Origin: Sulfurimonas sp.
GTDB lineage: Bacteria; Campylobacterota; Campylobacteria; Campylobacterales; Sulfurimonadaceae
Assembly (NCBI GenBank): GCA_027083475.1
Contig: JALWON010000125.1
Coordinates: 1-6,673 of the forward strand
Length of the DNA stretch: 6,673 nucleotides
Direction of reading: 5' to 3'
Part shown: positions 1-6,673 of the stretch, in pieces
Layout of the letters: every line of letters starts with the position of its first letter
Numbering within the stretch: position 1 is the stretch's first letter
Made by a program: the position numbers and the translations under genes
Notes under the pieces: model-generated
Databases searched by the model: none
Seen by the model: the letters and a program-made list of their open reading frames with translations, nothing else
Told to the model about the DNA's origin: nothing

Positions 1-1193
1 ACCTTAAGGGTTTTAAATCAATCACACAAGATGCTAAGTCTATCAAGTATAAAATCGGCGCTATTTTTGAGTATTTGGACAACCGCATTGCCAATGGGCA
101 TACGCTTAGAGAAGTTTTAGACATCATCGATGCGATGGATTTTCATAATCAGGCTGACTTGTTTCAACTTTCACAGATTTATGAGAAACTACTCAAAGAT
201 ATGGGAAGTGACGGTGGGAACAGCGGGGAGTTCTATACGCCACGTCCGCTTATAAAAGTCATAGTTGATGTTGTAAATCCTCAAGTAGGGCAGACCATAT
301 ATGACCCTGCTGTGGGTTCTTGTGGCTTTCTCATAGAAGCCTATAACCATATGCGCTATGAAAACATTGAAGCAAACAAGCAAAGAGAACTCTCAACAGA
401 GCAGTTGAAGTTTTTAAATGAAGATACATTTTTTGGAAATGAAAAAACGCCGCTCTCTTATGTAATGGGTGTGATGAATATGATACTCCACGGCATAGAG
501 TCTCCAAACATCGCAAAAACAAATACGCTTACAAAAGACATTAGAGGCTTGGAAGAAAAGGACAGGTTTGACTGCATTTTGGCGAATCCTCCTTTTGGCG
601 GGAAAGAAAACGACTCCATACAGCAAAACTTTCCTATAAAATCAAATGCGACGGAGTTACTCTTTTTACAGCATATGATGAACTACTTGAAACTCGGCGG
701 CAAATGTGGTGTAGTCATTCCCGAGGGTGTGTTGTTTCAAACAAACAAGGCATTTCAAGCGGTGAAGCAGGAACTTTTAGAGCGTTTCAATGTGCATACG
801 ATTCTTTCACTTCCGGCGGGTATATTTTTGCCATATAGCGGCGTGAAGACAAATGTCATCTTTTTTGATAGAAACGGCTCAACTTCCGATATATTTTACT
901 ATGAAGTCAATCCTCCCTACAAGCTTACAAAAAACAAGCCCATTCAGTACGAACATTTTAAAGAGTTTCTTGATACTTGGGAGAAGAGGGCGCTTACAAA
1001 GAACTCTTGGATAGTGCATGTAAACGATATAAAAGATTATGATATATCTGCTAAAAATCCTAACAATGTTGAGGTCATAGAGCATAAATCGCCATTGGAG
1101 TTGGTGGAGAACATCAAAGCTCATAATAAAGAGATAGATGAGTTGATGGACGAAATTGAAGCTGTTTTAATGGGAAAAGATATAGATGAATGA
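1..1193 (+). CDS. hsdM: Type I restriction-modification DNA methyltransferase subunit HsdM (5'-truncated)
   Basis: This is the modification subunit of a type I restriction-modification enzyme. Such subunits transfer a methyl group from S-adenosylmethionine to the N6 of adenine, working as M2S1 with HsdS. The frame is open from base 3 through the TGA at 1191-1193, giving 396 visible residues. The TTG at 75 is an internal leucine and not the start, since the reading upstream (KGFKSITQDAKSIKYKIGAIFEYL) is typical HsdM sequence. With family members usually about 500 residues, roughly the first 100 (part of the HsdM N-terminal helical domain) lie outside the window. Visible motifs are GEFYTPRPLI (about 228-257), the SAM-binding motif I as DPAVGSCGFL (303-332) and the catalytic motif IV as NPPFGG (585-602). 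The C-terminus (about 1080-1190) is charged and helical, as expected for the HsdS-contacting region. The gene overlaps hsdS by 8 bp. Family assignment is very secure; activity and target site are not readable. Confidence 0.96.
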   Translation, partial: LKGFKSITQDAKSIKYKIGAIFEYLDNRIANGHTLREVLDIIDAMDFHNQADLFQLSQIYEKLLKDMGSDGGNSGEFYTPRPLIKVIVDVVNPQVGQTIYDPAVGSCGFLIEAYNHMRYENIEANKQRELSTEQLKFLNEDTFFGNEKTPLSYVMGVMNMILHGIESPNIAKTNTLTKDIRGLEEKDRFDCILANPPFGGKENDSIQQNFPIKSNATELLFLQHMMNYLKLGGKCGVVIPEGVLFQTNKAFQAVKQELLERFNVHTILSLPAGIFLPYSGVKTNVIFFDRNGSTSDIFYYEVNPPYKLTKNKPIQYEHFKEFLDTWEKRALTKNSWIVHVNDIKDYDISAKNPNNVEVIEHKSPLELVENIKAHNKEIDELMDEIEAVLMGKDIDE

Positions 1194-2394
1194 GTTGTAT
1201 GAACTTCCTGAAGGGTGGGAGTGGAAGAAGCTTAAAGATACTATAGAATTTTCAAATAAAACAGTAATTATTGATAATGATGATGAATATAATTGTATTG
1301 GATTAGAGCATATAGAGTCAAATACAGGAAAGCTTATTGATTTTAAAACATCACATGGATTAGACATAAAAAGTAGTAAAGTTGTTTTTGAAAAGGGTAT
1401 GGTTCTTTATAGTAAGTTAAGACCATATTTAAACAAAGTTTGGAAAGCTGAATTTAGTGGAATAGCAACAACTGAAATTTTACCGTTTAAACCTTTTCCT
1501 GATGTATTAGATTCTAACTATTTAGCTCATTATCTAAGAAGTAATTATTTTGTTCAAAATGCGATGAATAATATTAGTGGTGCGAGAATGCCGAGAATTA
1601 CAACTAGGTATTTAAAAAATGATGCACTTATTCCTCTCCCTCCACTCCAAGAACAAAAAAGAATAGTTGCAAAACTGGATGCTCTTTTTGAAAAGATAGA
1701 CAAAGCCATAGCCCTGCATCAAAAAAACATGGATGAAGCAGATGCCTTTATGGGAAGTGTTTTGAATGATGTTTTTGAGGAATTTAGTAATAGAAAAACA
1801 ATAGCACTAAAAGAGATTACTTCGAAAATTGGAAGTGGTTCTACTCCAAGAGGTGGGCAAAAATCTTATAAAACTGAAGGAATAAGTTTAATTAGAAGTA
1901 TGAACGTGCATGATACAGGTTTCAGAGAAAAAGGATTAGCTTTTATAGATGAAGAACAAGCACAAAAACTTAATAATGTAGCTATAAAAGAAAATGATGT
2001 ATTATTAAATATTACAGGTGCTTCTGTTGCTCGTTGCTGTATTGTAGATAACAATTATTTACCTGCAAGAGTAAATCAGCATGTTTCTATTTTAAGATTA
2101 AAAGATACTATGATTCCAAGTTTTTTACATTACTATTTAATAAGCCCATTTGTAAAATCAGAATTATTATTGAGTTCATCTGGTGGTGCAACAAGAGAAG
2201 CAATTACAAAAAGCATGTTAGAAAAATTTCAAGTACCACTTCTTTCTCAAAACATCCAACAAAAAACAGTAAACTACTTAGATAAAATTTCTTCACATAT
2301 AGAGAGAGTAAAAGAGCTGCAAAAAGAGAAGATGCAGCATCTAAAAGCGCTGAAAGCTTCCATCTTAAACCAAGCATTTAAAGGAAAACTATAA
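1186..2394 (+). CDS. hsdS: Type I restriction-modification specificity subunit HsdS
   Basis: This 402-residue protein is the DNA-recognition subunit of the type I system. Each target-recognition domain (TRD) reads one half of a bipartite site, and the helical spacers set the distance and hold the HsdM subunits. The layout is complete. TRD1 covers about residues 1-150 and opens with the typical LPEGWEWKKL. The central conserved helix (about 151-200) begins PLPPLQEQKRIVAKLDALFE. TRD2 covers about 203-350 and opens with EITSKIGSGSTPRGG. The C-terminal helix (about 351-402) ends in the classic ILNQAFKGKL. Spacer 1 and spacer 2 are related, giving the usual pseudo-twofold symmetry. The ATG at 1186 lies inside the end of hsdM (8-bp overlap), so translation is probably coupled; only a weak purine stretch precedes it. 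Base composition drops in the TRDs: 15 G/C of 60 at 1261-1320 against 24 of 60 at 661-720 in hsdM. That is common for TRDs, which are exchanged between strains. The recognised sequence cannot be predicted. Confidence 0.96.
   Translation: MNELYELPEGWEWKKLKDTIEFSNKTVIIDNDDEYNCIGLEHIESNTGKLIDFKTSHGLDIKSSKVVFEKGMVLYSKLRPYLNKVWKAEFSGIATTEILPFKPFPDVLDSNYLAHYLRSNYFVQNAMNNISGARMPRITTRYLKNDALIPLPPLQEQKRIVAKLDALFEKIDKAIALHQKNMDEADAFMGSVLNDVFEEFSNRKTIALKEITSKIGSGSTPRGGQKSYKTEGISLIRSMNVHDTGFREKGLAFIDEEQAQKLNNVAIKENDVLLNITGASVARCCIVDNNYLPARVNQHVSILRLKDTMIPSFLHYYLISPFVKSELLLSSSGGATREAITKSMLEKFQVPLLSQNIQQKTVNYLDKISSHIERVKELQKEKMQHLKALKASILNQAFKGKL
2380..2386 (+). promoter_or_regulatory. Ribosome binding site of the kinase/phosphatase gene, inside the hsdS 3' end
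   Basis: AAAGGAA lies 7 bases before the ATG at 2394, within the last codons of hsdS. Together with the TAATG stop/start overlap (TAA 2392-2394, ATG 2394-2396), it supports 2394 as the true start and indicates coupled or re-initiated translation from the hsdS message. Confidence 0.6.
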
Positions 2395-4037
2395 TGAAAT
2401 CATCAAACATCAAACACTCAGGATTTACACTTGCAAAAGGCAAAAGTTTAACAGGGGATGATTTTTATGATGTGAAAAATATCAACAACCTCACAGTGGC
2501 AATAGTTTGTGATGGTGTGGGGAGTGCTGATGAGGGTGCTGAGGCAGCAAAACGCACTGTGCAGTACTTGATGAACAACTTAAAAAAGCGTCCAAAAACT
2601 TGGAGTATAGAGAAATCTATTTTGACTTTTATTAAGTCTATTAATGAGATTTTATATAAAGAGTCTCAAATCAATTATGAACGCAGTGAACTCATAACGA
2701 CGTTGACTATCGTAGTTATCGAGGGAAATCGTTTATATGGGGCGAATGTTGGAGATAGTAGAGTTTATTTACAACGAGACAATAAACTCAATCAACTCTC
2801 ACAAGATCATGCTATGGAAGAAGCAGGCTATGAAAATGTACTTACACAAGCCATAGGCATTGATGTAAATGTAGCACCATACTACTTTGAAAATGCCATT
2901 GAAAAAGAGGATAAAATTCTGCTCTGTAGTGATGGACTTTACAATATCATGAGTGAAGAGAGTTTGCAAAGTGGTATTGCTTTAGGGGCACACTCCTTAG
3001 TCAAAAAAGCTTCTAAATTAATGGAAGATGATTTGCCTGATGATACTACCGCCATTGTTTTGGAGGTTTTAGATGTTTGTGAGTTAGAAAATTTAAGACA
3101 GCAAAATTTACAAATACCTCAAAACCTGAAGCAGGGAGAGACTATAGATGGGTACACTCTCATACAATCTTTAGTGCAAAATGAGAGAACATGGCTCGCC
3201 CATAAAAAAACAAAAGATTATGTTGTTAAGTTTGCTCCCAAAGAGGCTATAGATGATAGTGCAGTACTTGATCTCTTTGTCAAAGAAGCTTGGAATGCAA
3301 AAAGACTCAAAGCTGATTTTTTTCCAAAAGCTGTTATTCCCAAAAACAGAACACAAAGATACTATGTGATGCAACATTTTAAGGGTGAAGATTTACAAAA
3401 GTATCTCTCTCATAAAAAACTCACTATAGATGCAGGGGTAGAGTTAGGAAAAAACCTGCTAAAAATGTCACAGTATCTGCTGAAGTATGACCTTGTGCAT
3501 GGAGATATAAAACCCGATAATATTATGCTTCAAGAGGATGAAAATGAAAATATAGTGTATAAAATTATAGATTTTGGAAGTATCACGGAGATATTTTCTA
3601 ACAATACACGAGCAGGGACACCGAGCTTCTTATCGCCTGAGCGATTTGGTGGTGAAGCGATTAGTGAGAGTAGTGAGATTTTTTCTGTAGGTGTTACCCT
3701 GTACCTCGCCTTAACGGGAAAATACCCTTATGGAGAGATAGAACCTTTTCAAAATCCTCTTTTTAAAACAGCGAAAAAACCAAGCTATTACAACAAGAAT
3801 ATTCCTGATTGGCTGGATAGTGTTATTTTAAGAGCGATTGCTATAGAGAAGGAACAACGCTATGAACACTACTCAGAGATGAGTTATGAACTCCAATATC
3901 CACAAAAAGTAAAACCATATTTTGCAAAAAACAGTACATTTTTAGAAAGAAATCCTGTTTTGTTTTATCGCATTGGGTTTACAATTATGACACTCTTAAA
4001 TTTCATTCTTTTACTCTGGATTGGGTATAATAGCTAA
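2394..4037 (+). CDS. Bifunctional PP2C-type phosphatase / Ser-Thr protein kinase with C-terminal membrane anchor
   Basis: This 547-residue fusion should both remove and add phosphate on Ser/Thr residues of partner proteins at the membrane. The PP2C domain is about residues 5-225. Its metal-binding signatures are present: D22/D23, D40-G41 in CDGVGS, GANVGDSR (D121), SDG (D180) and PDDTT (D216/D217). The kinase domain is about 250-500. It has VVKF (K279), a probable helix-C E298, HGDIKPDN (D371, K373, N376), DFG (393-395) and the activation-segment end GTPSFLSPE (408-416). One hydrophobic segment, about 521-544, then ends the protein, so both catalytic domains should face the cytoplasm. Oddities are a nucleotide-binding loop region (about 253-270) almost without glycine, and E428 where an Asp is usual in helix F. 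The gene overlaps hsdS by 1 bp, with a nitrate transporter 118 bp downstream. The same architecture occurs in nitrate-assimilation clusters (P. aeruginosa PA1782, from memory), so a role in regulating nitrate/nitrite uptake or reduction is inferred. The substrate is unknown. Confidence 0.92.
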   Translation: MKSSNIKHSGFTLAKGKSLTGDDFYDVKNINNLTVAIVCDGVGSADEGAEAAKRTVQYLMNNLKKRPKTWSIEKSILTFIKSINEILYKESQINYERSELITTLTIVVIEGNRLYGANVGDSRVYLQRDNKLNQLSQDHAMEEAGYENVLTQAIGIDVNVAPYYFENAIEKEDKILLCSDGLYNIMSEESLQSGIALGAHSLVKKASKLMEDDLPDDTTAIVLEVLDVCELENLRQQNLQIPQNLKQGETIDGYTLIQSLVQNERTWLAHKKTKDYVVKFAPKEAIDDSAVLDLFVKEAWNAKRLKADFFPKAVIPKNRTQRYYVMQHFKGEDLQKYLSHKKLTIDAGVELGKNLLKMSQYLLKYDLVHGDIKPDNIMLQEDENENIVYKIIDFGSITEIFSNNTRAGTPSFLSPERFGGEAISESSEIFSVGVTLYLALTGKYPYGEIEPFQNPLFKTAKKPSYYNKNIPDWLDSVILRAIAIEKEQRYEHYSEMSYELQYPQKVKPYFAKNSTFLERNPVLFYRIGFTIMTLLNFILLLWIGYNS

Positions 4038-4051
4038 TCTACTTGTTCAAG

Positions 4052-4074
4052 AGTTGTATATTTTTTATACAACT
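4052..4074 (+). repeat. Perfect 9-bp inverted repeat (operator candidate or weak hairpin)
   Basis: The arms AGTTGTATA (4052-4060) and TATACAACT (4066-4074) are exact reverse complements around a TTTTT centre. The stem has only two G-C pairs and no T-run follows it (AAGTGCATAA comes next), so it is a poor intrinsic terminator. It lies 15 bp after the kinase stop and about 28 bp upstream of the TATAAT element, a position that suits a dimeric regulator controlling narK. It does not match FNR (TTGAT-N4-ATCAA) or the NtcA spacing (GTA-N8-TAC; here N9). Its function is not established. Confidence 0.55.
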
Positions 4075-4102
4075 AAGTGCATAATTTTCATCGCATTTTC
4101 TT

Positions 4103-4108
4103 TATAAT
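4103..4108 (+). promoter_or_regulatory. Candidate promoter (-10 TATAAT) for narK-cysG
   Basis: A perfect TATAAT is preceded by a T-rich stretch (4085-4102) and no convincing TTGACA-like -35 box. This is the form described for vegetative promoters in Campylobacter and its relatives. Transcription would begin near 4115, giving a leader of about 40 bases before the narK ATG. The inverted repeat at 4052-4074 would then be centred about 50 bases upstream of the start site. Transcripts from the hsdS-kinase operon could also read through. Confidence 0.55.
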
Positions 4109-4140
4109 GGCATCATTAAAAATATATTTATAACTAATAA

Positions 4141-4148
4141 AAGAGAGG
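4141..4148 (+). promoter_or_regulatory. Ribosome binding site of narK
   Basis: AAGAGAGG lies 7 bases before the ATG at 4156. It is the strongest Shine-Dalgarno-like sequence I noticed in the window and fixes the transporter start. Confidence 0.7.
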
Positions 4149-4155
4149 ATATTAT

Positions 4156-5436
4156 ATGGCAGGATTTAAAGCATTAAAAGGGCAAGGACATGCTCCAACA
4201 TTGTTTATGGCATTTTTGTATTTCGATATGAGTTTTATGGTGTGGACAATGCTTGGGCCACTCGCGACAGAGATAGGGGAGGCTTTAGCACAAAATGGGT
4301 TTATTATCACAGCAGGTCAAAAAGCGACACTGCTCTCTTTACCAATTCTCTCAGGAGCACTTTTAAGAATTGTACTTGGTTTTGGAGTTGATAAGTTAGG
4401 TGCCAAAATGACAGCACTGCTTGCACAATCTGTTGTTATTGTTGCCTTGGTGACGGCATTTATGCAAGGAAACTCTATCTCTTACAATACACTGCTTTTA
4501 GTTGCACTTGGTCTTGGATTTGCAGGAGCTTCCTTTGCTGTGGCACTCCCTCAGGCTGGACAGTGGTACCCACCAAAACTTCAAGGAGTTGTGCTTGGAA
4601 TTGCAGGTGCTGGAAATATTGGTGTTGTGTTAGATTTTATGTTTGCTCCTAAAATAGCGGAACTTTGGGGCTGGGAATCAGTTTTTGGTGTCGGTGCAAC
4701 AATGGCAATTTTTGTATTTATTGCCTATGCATTTTTAGCAAAAAATGCTCCAGAAACAGTTTATAAAGCAAATCCTAAAAAAGTAAAAGATTATTTGAAA
4801 CTACTTCGCGATAAAGACACTTGGTGGTTTAACCTCTTTTATGCAGTGAGCTTTGGTGGCTTTGTTGGTTTTGCAGGCTACATGAAAGTCTATCTTATGA
4901 ATACATACCAAGCAGATATGTCGGCATTTGGGTTAGATACTTTTAATGAGCCAAATGTCAAAGTAATTGCAGGGTATTTTGGAGCATTAACAATCTTTGC
5001 AGGTGCAGTACTTCGTCCTGTGGGTGGGGGGATTGCTGATAAACTTGGCGGAATTAAATCTCTTTATATTTTCTTTGGCATTGTAGCACTTTTAGCAATC
5101 TTAAATGCTGCTGTAAAACTTCCATTTGCTGTCGCTATTCTTGTCCTTTTCTTAATCATGGCAAACCTTGGTATGGCCAATGGTGCAGTATTTCAGCTTG
5201 TACCACAGCGTTTTGGAAAAGATATAGGGATTATGACCGGTATTATCGGTGCTGCTGGCGGACTTGGTGGTACTGCACTCATTAAAACACTCGGTTGGAG
5301 TAAAGGGGCTTTTGATGGGTATAGTGCTGGTTTTATGATATTTGCGCTTGTTGTTTTAGTGGCTTTAAGTGGAATTTCTTTGGTAAAAACACGCTGGAGA
5401 ACGACTTGGGGTGTGCAAGCTGGTGGTAGAATTTAG
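4156..5436 (+). CDS. narK: NarK/NasA-type nitrate/nitrite transporter (MFS, NNP family)
   Basis: This 426-residue inner-membrane transporter of the major facilitator superfamily has about 12 hydrophobic segments and should move nitrate and/or nitrite into (or exchange them across) the cell. The family signatures are visible. The first is the glycine-rich GAGNIG (residues 151-156) followed by WGW (171-173). The second is GIIGAAGGLGG (362-372). Two arginines in paired contexts, R71 (LLRIVLGFGVDKLG) and R287 (VLRPVGGGIADKLGG), correspond to the substrate-binding arginines of transmembrane segments 2 and 8 and to the repeated MFS loop motif. Length is near the 400-470 usual for NasA/NarK single transporters. 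The start is supported by a strong ribosome binding site, and the gene has its own promoter and a possible operator upstream. The cysG-like gene follows after 2 bp, pointing to nitrite handling. Family is secure. Nitrate uptake for assimilation is more likely than respiratory nitrate/nitrite exchange, by context only. Confidence 0.94.
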   Translation: MAGFKALKGQGHAPTLFMAFLYFDMSFMVWTMLGPLATEIGEALAQNGFIITAGQKATLLSLPILSGALLRIVLGFGVDKLGAKMTALLAQSVVIVALVTAFMQGNSISYNTLLLVALGLGFAGASFAVALPQAGQWYPPKLQGVVLGIAGAGNIGVVLDFMFAPKIAELWGWESVFGVGATMAIFVFIAYAFLAKNAPETVYKANPKKVKDYLKLLRDKDTWWFNLFYAVSFGGFVGFAGYMKVYLMNTYQADMSAFGLDTFNEPNVKVIAGYFGALTIFAGAVLRPVGGGIADKLGGIKSLYIFFGIVALLAILNAAVKLPFAVAILVLFLIMANLGMANGAVFQLVPQRFGKDIGIMTGIIGAAGGLGGTALIKTLGWSKGAFDGYSAGFMIFALVVLVALSGISLVKTRWRTTWGVQAGGRI

Positions 5437-5438
5437 TT

Positions 5439-6673
5439 ATGGCATATAAAACTTTACCAATTGTCTTAAAAGATATGAAAATCCTCCTCATAGGTGGAGG
5501 TAAAGTTGCCCTGCAAAAAGCAGAGGTTATGCAAAGAAATGCGATAAATTTTGCTATAGTTTCAAAAGAATTTATCCCTGAGTTTGATGCTATCTCTGCA
5601 GATAAGCAAAAAAAAGAGTTTACACTTTCTGATTTAGACTCTTTTTTTGTTGTCATAGATGCTACAGGTTCAAAAGAGCTTATGCAGAAACTTTTAGAAC
5701 ATAAACATGCACATAATTTTTTATATAATTGTGTTGATGTTCCAGAAGTTTGCGATTTTTTCTTTGCTGCACTTGTAGAGTATGGCTCAGTGAAGGTGGC
5801 AGTCTCCTCTTCAGGAGCAAGTCCTACACTAGCAAAAGCATTACGAGATAAAATCAAACGAGATTTACCAAAAAATTTAGCTCTTTTAAACGAAGATTTA
5901 CAGCATAAAAGAGCACAAGGAATTATAAACGTGCAAGAAGCAAAAATAGAGACAAATAAAATGTTAGGAAAGGTCTATCTTGTTGGGTGTGGAACAGGGG
6001 ATGTTGAACTCTTGACCATGAAAGCCTATAAACTGATAAAAAGTGTAGATGTTGTCTTTTTAGATCACTTAATTGCCCAAGAGATTATAGATATTATTCC
6101 AAAAGAAACGCAACAAATTTTTGTTGGAAAACAAAAAGGGTTTCACTCTATAAAACAAGAAGAGATTAATGCACAACTAAAAGAGTTTGCTCAAAAAGGG
6201 CTTACTGTTGCAAGACTCAAAAGCGGAGATCCTTATGTTTTTGGTCGAGGCAGTGAAGAGGCACTCTCTATGGTAGAAGCGGGCATTCGGGTAGAAGTTG
6301 TTCCAGGAATCTCTTCAGCTATAGCAGGACCACTCTTAGCAGGTATTGCCCCAACAGCAAGAGGGTATGCGACCAATATGTCCATTGTCTCAGCACACTT
6401 AGCAGGCAATCGTGTGAACTTAGAGTGGATTCCTATGTTAAAGTACAACAATCACACCATGGTTGTTTTAATGGGTATTTCAAGAGCACGAGAGATTAAA
6501 AAATGTGCCCAAAATATTGGTGTAGATATGCAAAAAAGTGTTGCCGTCATCTCTAATGCCTCAAGAAGCAATCAAAGTGTCCTCACCGGAACACTTGCAG
6601 AGTTAGATACTTTGTGTAAAGATGCTTTACGACCAGCACTCATTGTGATAGGTGATGTTGTGAATCTTCACGA
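5439..6673 (+). CDS. cysG: Siroheme synthase CysG: precorrin-2 dehydrogenase/ferrochelatase fused to uroporphyrinogen-III C-methyltransferase (3'-truncated)
   Basis: This multifunctional enzyme would convert uroporphyrinogen III to siroheme: two SAM-dependent methylations, NAD-dependent oxidation, then iron insertion. The frame runs from ATG 5439 to the window end (411 codons, no stop), so only a short tail is missing. The N-terminal SirC-like part has the NAD-binding IGGGKVALQKAE (about 18-29), the catalytic Asp as NCVD (D100) and VAVSSSGASPTLAKALRDK (about 120-138). The methyltransferase part starts at residue 179: VYLVGCGTGDVELLTMKA, DHLI (D209), VGKQKGFH (K231), LKSGDPYVFGRGSEEA (260-275), VVPGISSAIAG (287-297) and VLMGI (M345). 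D209, K231 and M345 match the active-site Asp, Lys and Met of Salmonella CysG. Compared with that protein, the region between the catalytic parts is about 35 residues shorter. Motif changes (GTGD for GPGD, LKSGDPY for LKGGDPF) are visible. It starts 2 bp after narK, so it is co-transcribed and translationally coupled. Siroheme would serve an assimilatory nitrite (or sulfite) reductase. Confidence 0.94.
   Translation, partial: MAYKTLPIVLKDMKILLIGGGKVALQKAEVMQRNAINFAIVSKEFIPEFDAISADKQKKEFTLSDLDSFFVVIDATGSKELMQKLLEHKHAHNFLYNCVDVPEVCDFFFAALVEYGSVKVAVSSSGASPTLAKALRDKIKRDLPKNLALLNEDLQHKRAQGIINVQEAKIETNKMLGKVYLVGCGTGDVELLTMKAYKLIKSVDVVFLDHLIAQEIIDIIPKETQQIFVGKQKGFHSIKQEEINAQLKEFAQKGLTVARLKSGDPYVFGRGSEEALSMVEAGIRVEVVPGISSAIAGPLLAGIAPTARGYATNMSIVSAHLAGNRVNLEWIPMLKYNNHTMVVLMGISRAREIKKCAQNIGVDMQKSVAVISNASRSNQSVLTGTLAELDTLCKDALRPALIVIGDVVNLH

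Noticed and set aside
75..77. TTG at 75 as the start of HsdM.
   Set aside because: The same frame is open to the window start and the upstream residues read as normal HsdM sequence, so the gene is truncated by the window and not started here.
1721..1727. Run of seven A in the hsdS central spacer, a possible phase-variation tract that would leave a single-TRD HsdS.
   Set aside because: Runs of A this long are expected in such AT-rich DNA, the frame is intact, and phase-variable tracts in this phylum are usually longer G/C runs.
1..4037. A new anti-phage system combining HsdM, HsdS and a PP2C-kinase, comparable to kinase-containing BREX/Pgl or TerY-phosphorylation defence loci.
   Set aside because: No PglZ, BrxC, TerY or other defence partner is visible. 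The kinase/phosphatase matches the nitrate-assimilation neighbour type, and narK and cysG follow directly. The link to hsdS is more simply explained by adjacency.
4052..4090. Rho-independent terminator after the kinase gene.
   Set aside because: The stem has only two G-C pairs and no T-run follows on the + strand. The T5 lies in the loop, so it is listed as an inverted repeat instead.
5333..5857. Open frame of 174 codons on the minus strand.
   Set aside because: It lies antisense to the narK 3' end and the cysG 5' end, both of which have clear family motifs. Its translation is low-complexity and resembles no family, so it is a shadow frame.

Overview
The window is AT-rich, densely packed bacterial DNA with every gene on the + strand. 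Overlapping or near-touching reading frames, low GC, a T-rich promoter with a good TATAAT but no recognisable -35 box, and the gene content (assimilatory-type nitrate transport plus siroheme synthesis beside a type I restriction-modification operon) fit a free-living Campylobacterota member of the Sulfurimonas/Sulfurovum/Arcobacter sort. That placement is inferred from style and protein flavour; no marker gene is present to prove it.

Positions 1-2394 are the end of a type I restriction-modification operon: the C-terminal three quarters or so of the adenine methyltransferase subunit HsdM (its start lies before the window), overlapping by 8 bp a full-length specificity subunit HsdS with two target-recognition domains. 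No hsdR is visible; it could lie upstream.

Positions 2394-4037 encode a 547-residue fusion of a PP2C-type protein phosphatase and a Hanks-type Ser/Thr kinase with a C-terminal membrane anchor. Its ATG overlaps the hsdS stop codon by one base (TAATG), so it is physically wired into the hsd operon. By family, however, it resembles the kinase/phosphatase found in nitrate-assimilation clusters (for example between nirB and nasA in Pseudomonas aeruginosa), and it sits directly upstream of such genes here.

Positions 4038-4155 are the only real intergenic gap. It holds a perfect 9-bp inverted repeat, a TATAAT promoter element and a good Shine-Dalgarno sequence. Positions 4156-6673 hold a NarK/NasA-type nitrate/nitrite transporter and, 2 bp later, a CysG-type siroheme synthase running off the window end. 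Together they suggest uptake of nitrate/nitrite and supply of the siroheme cofactor for an assimilatory nitrite reductase presumably encoded further downstream.

The main point of interest is the seam: a signalling enzyme that by family belongs with nitrate assimilation is translationally coupled to a DNA-modification operon, while the transporter and siroheme genes behind it have their own promoter and a possible operator. I see no convincing wholly new system. The kinase/phosphatase and its possible targets (the transporter, or CysG at a conserved serine) are the parts worth testing.
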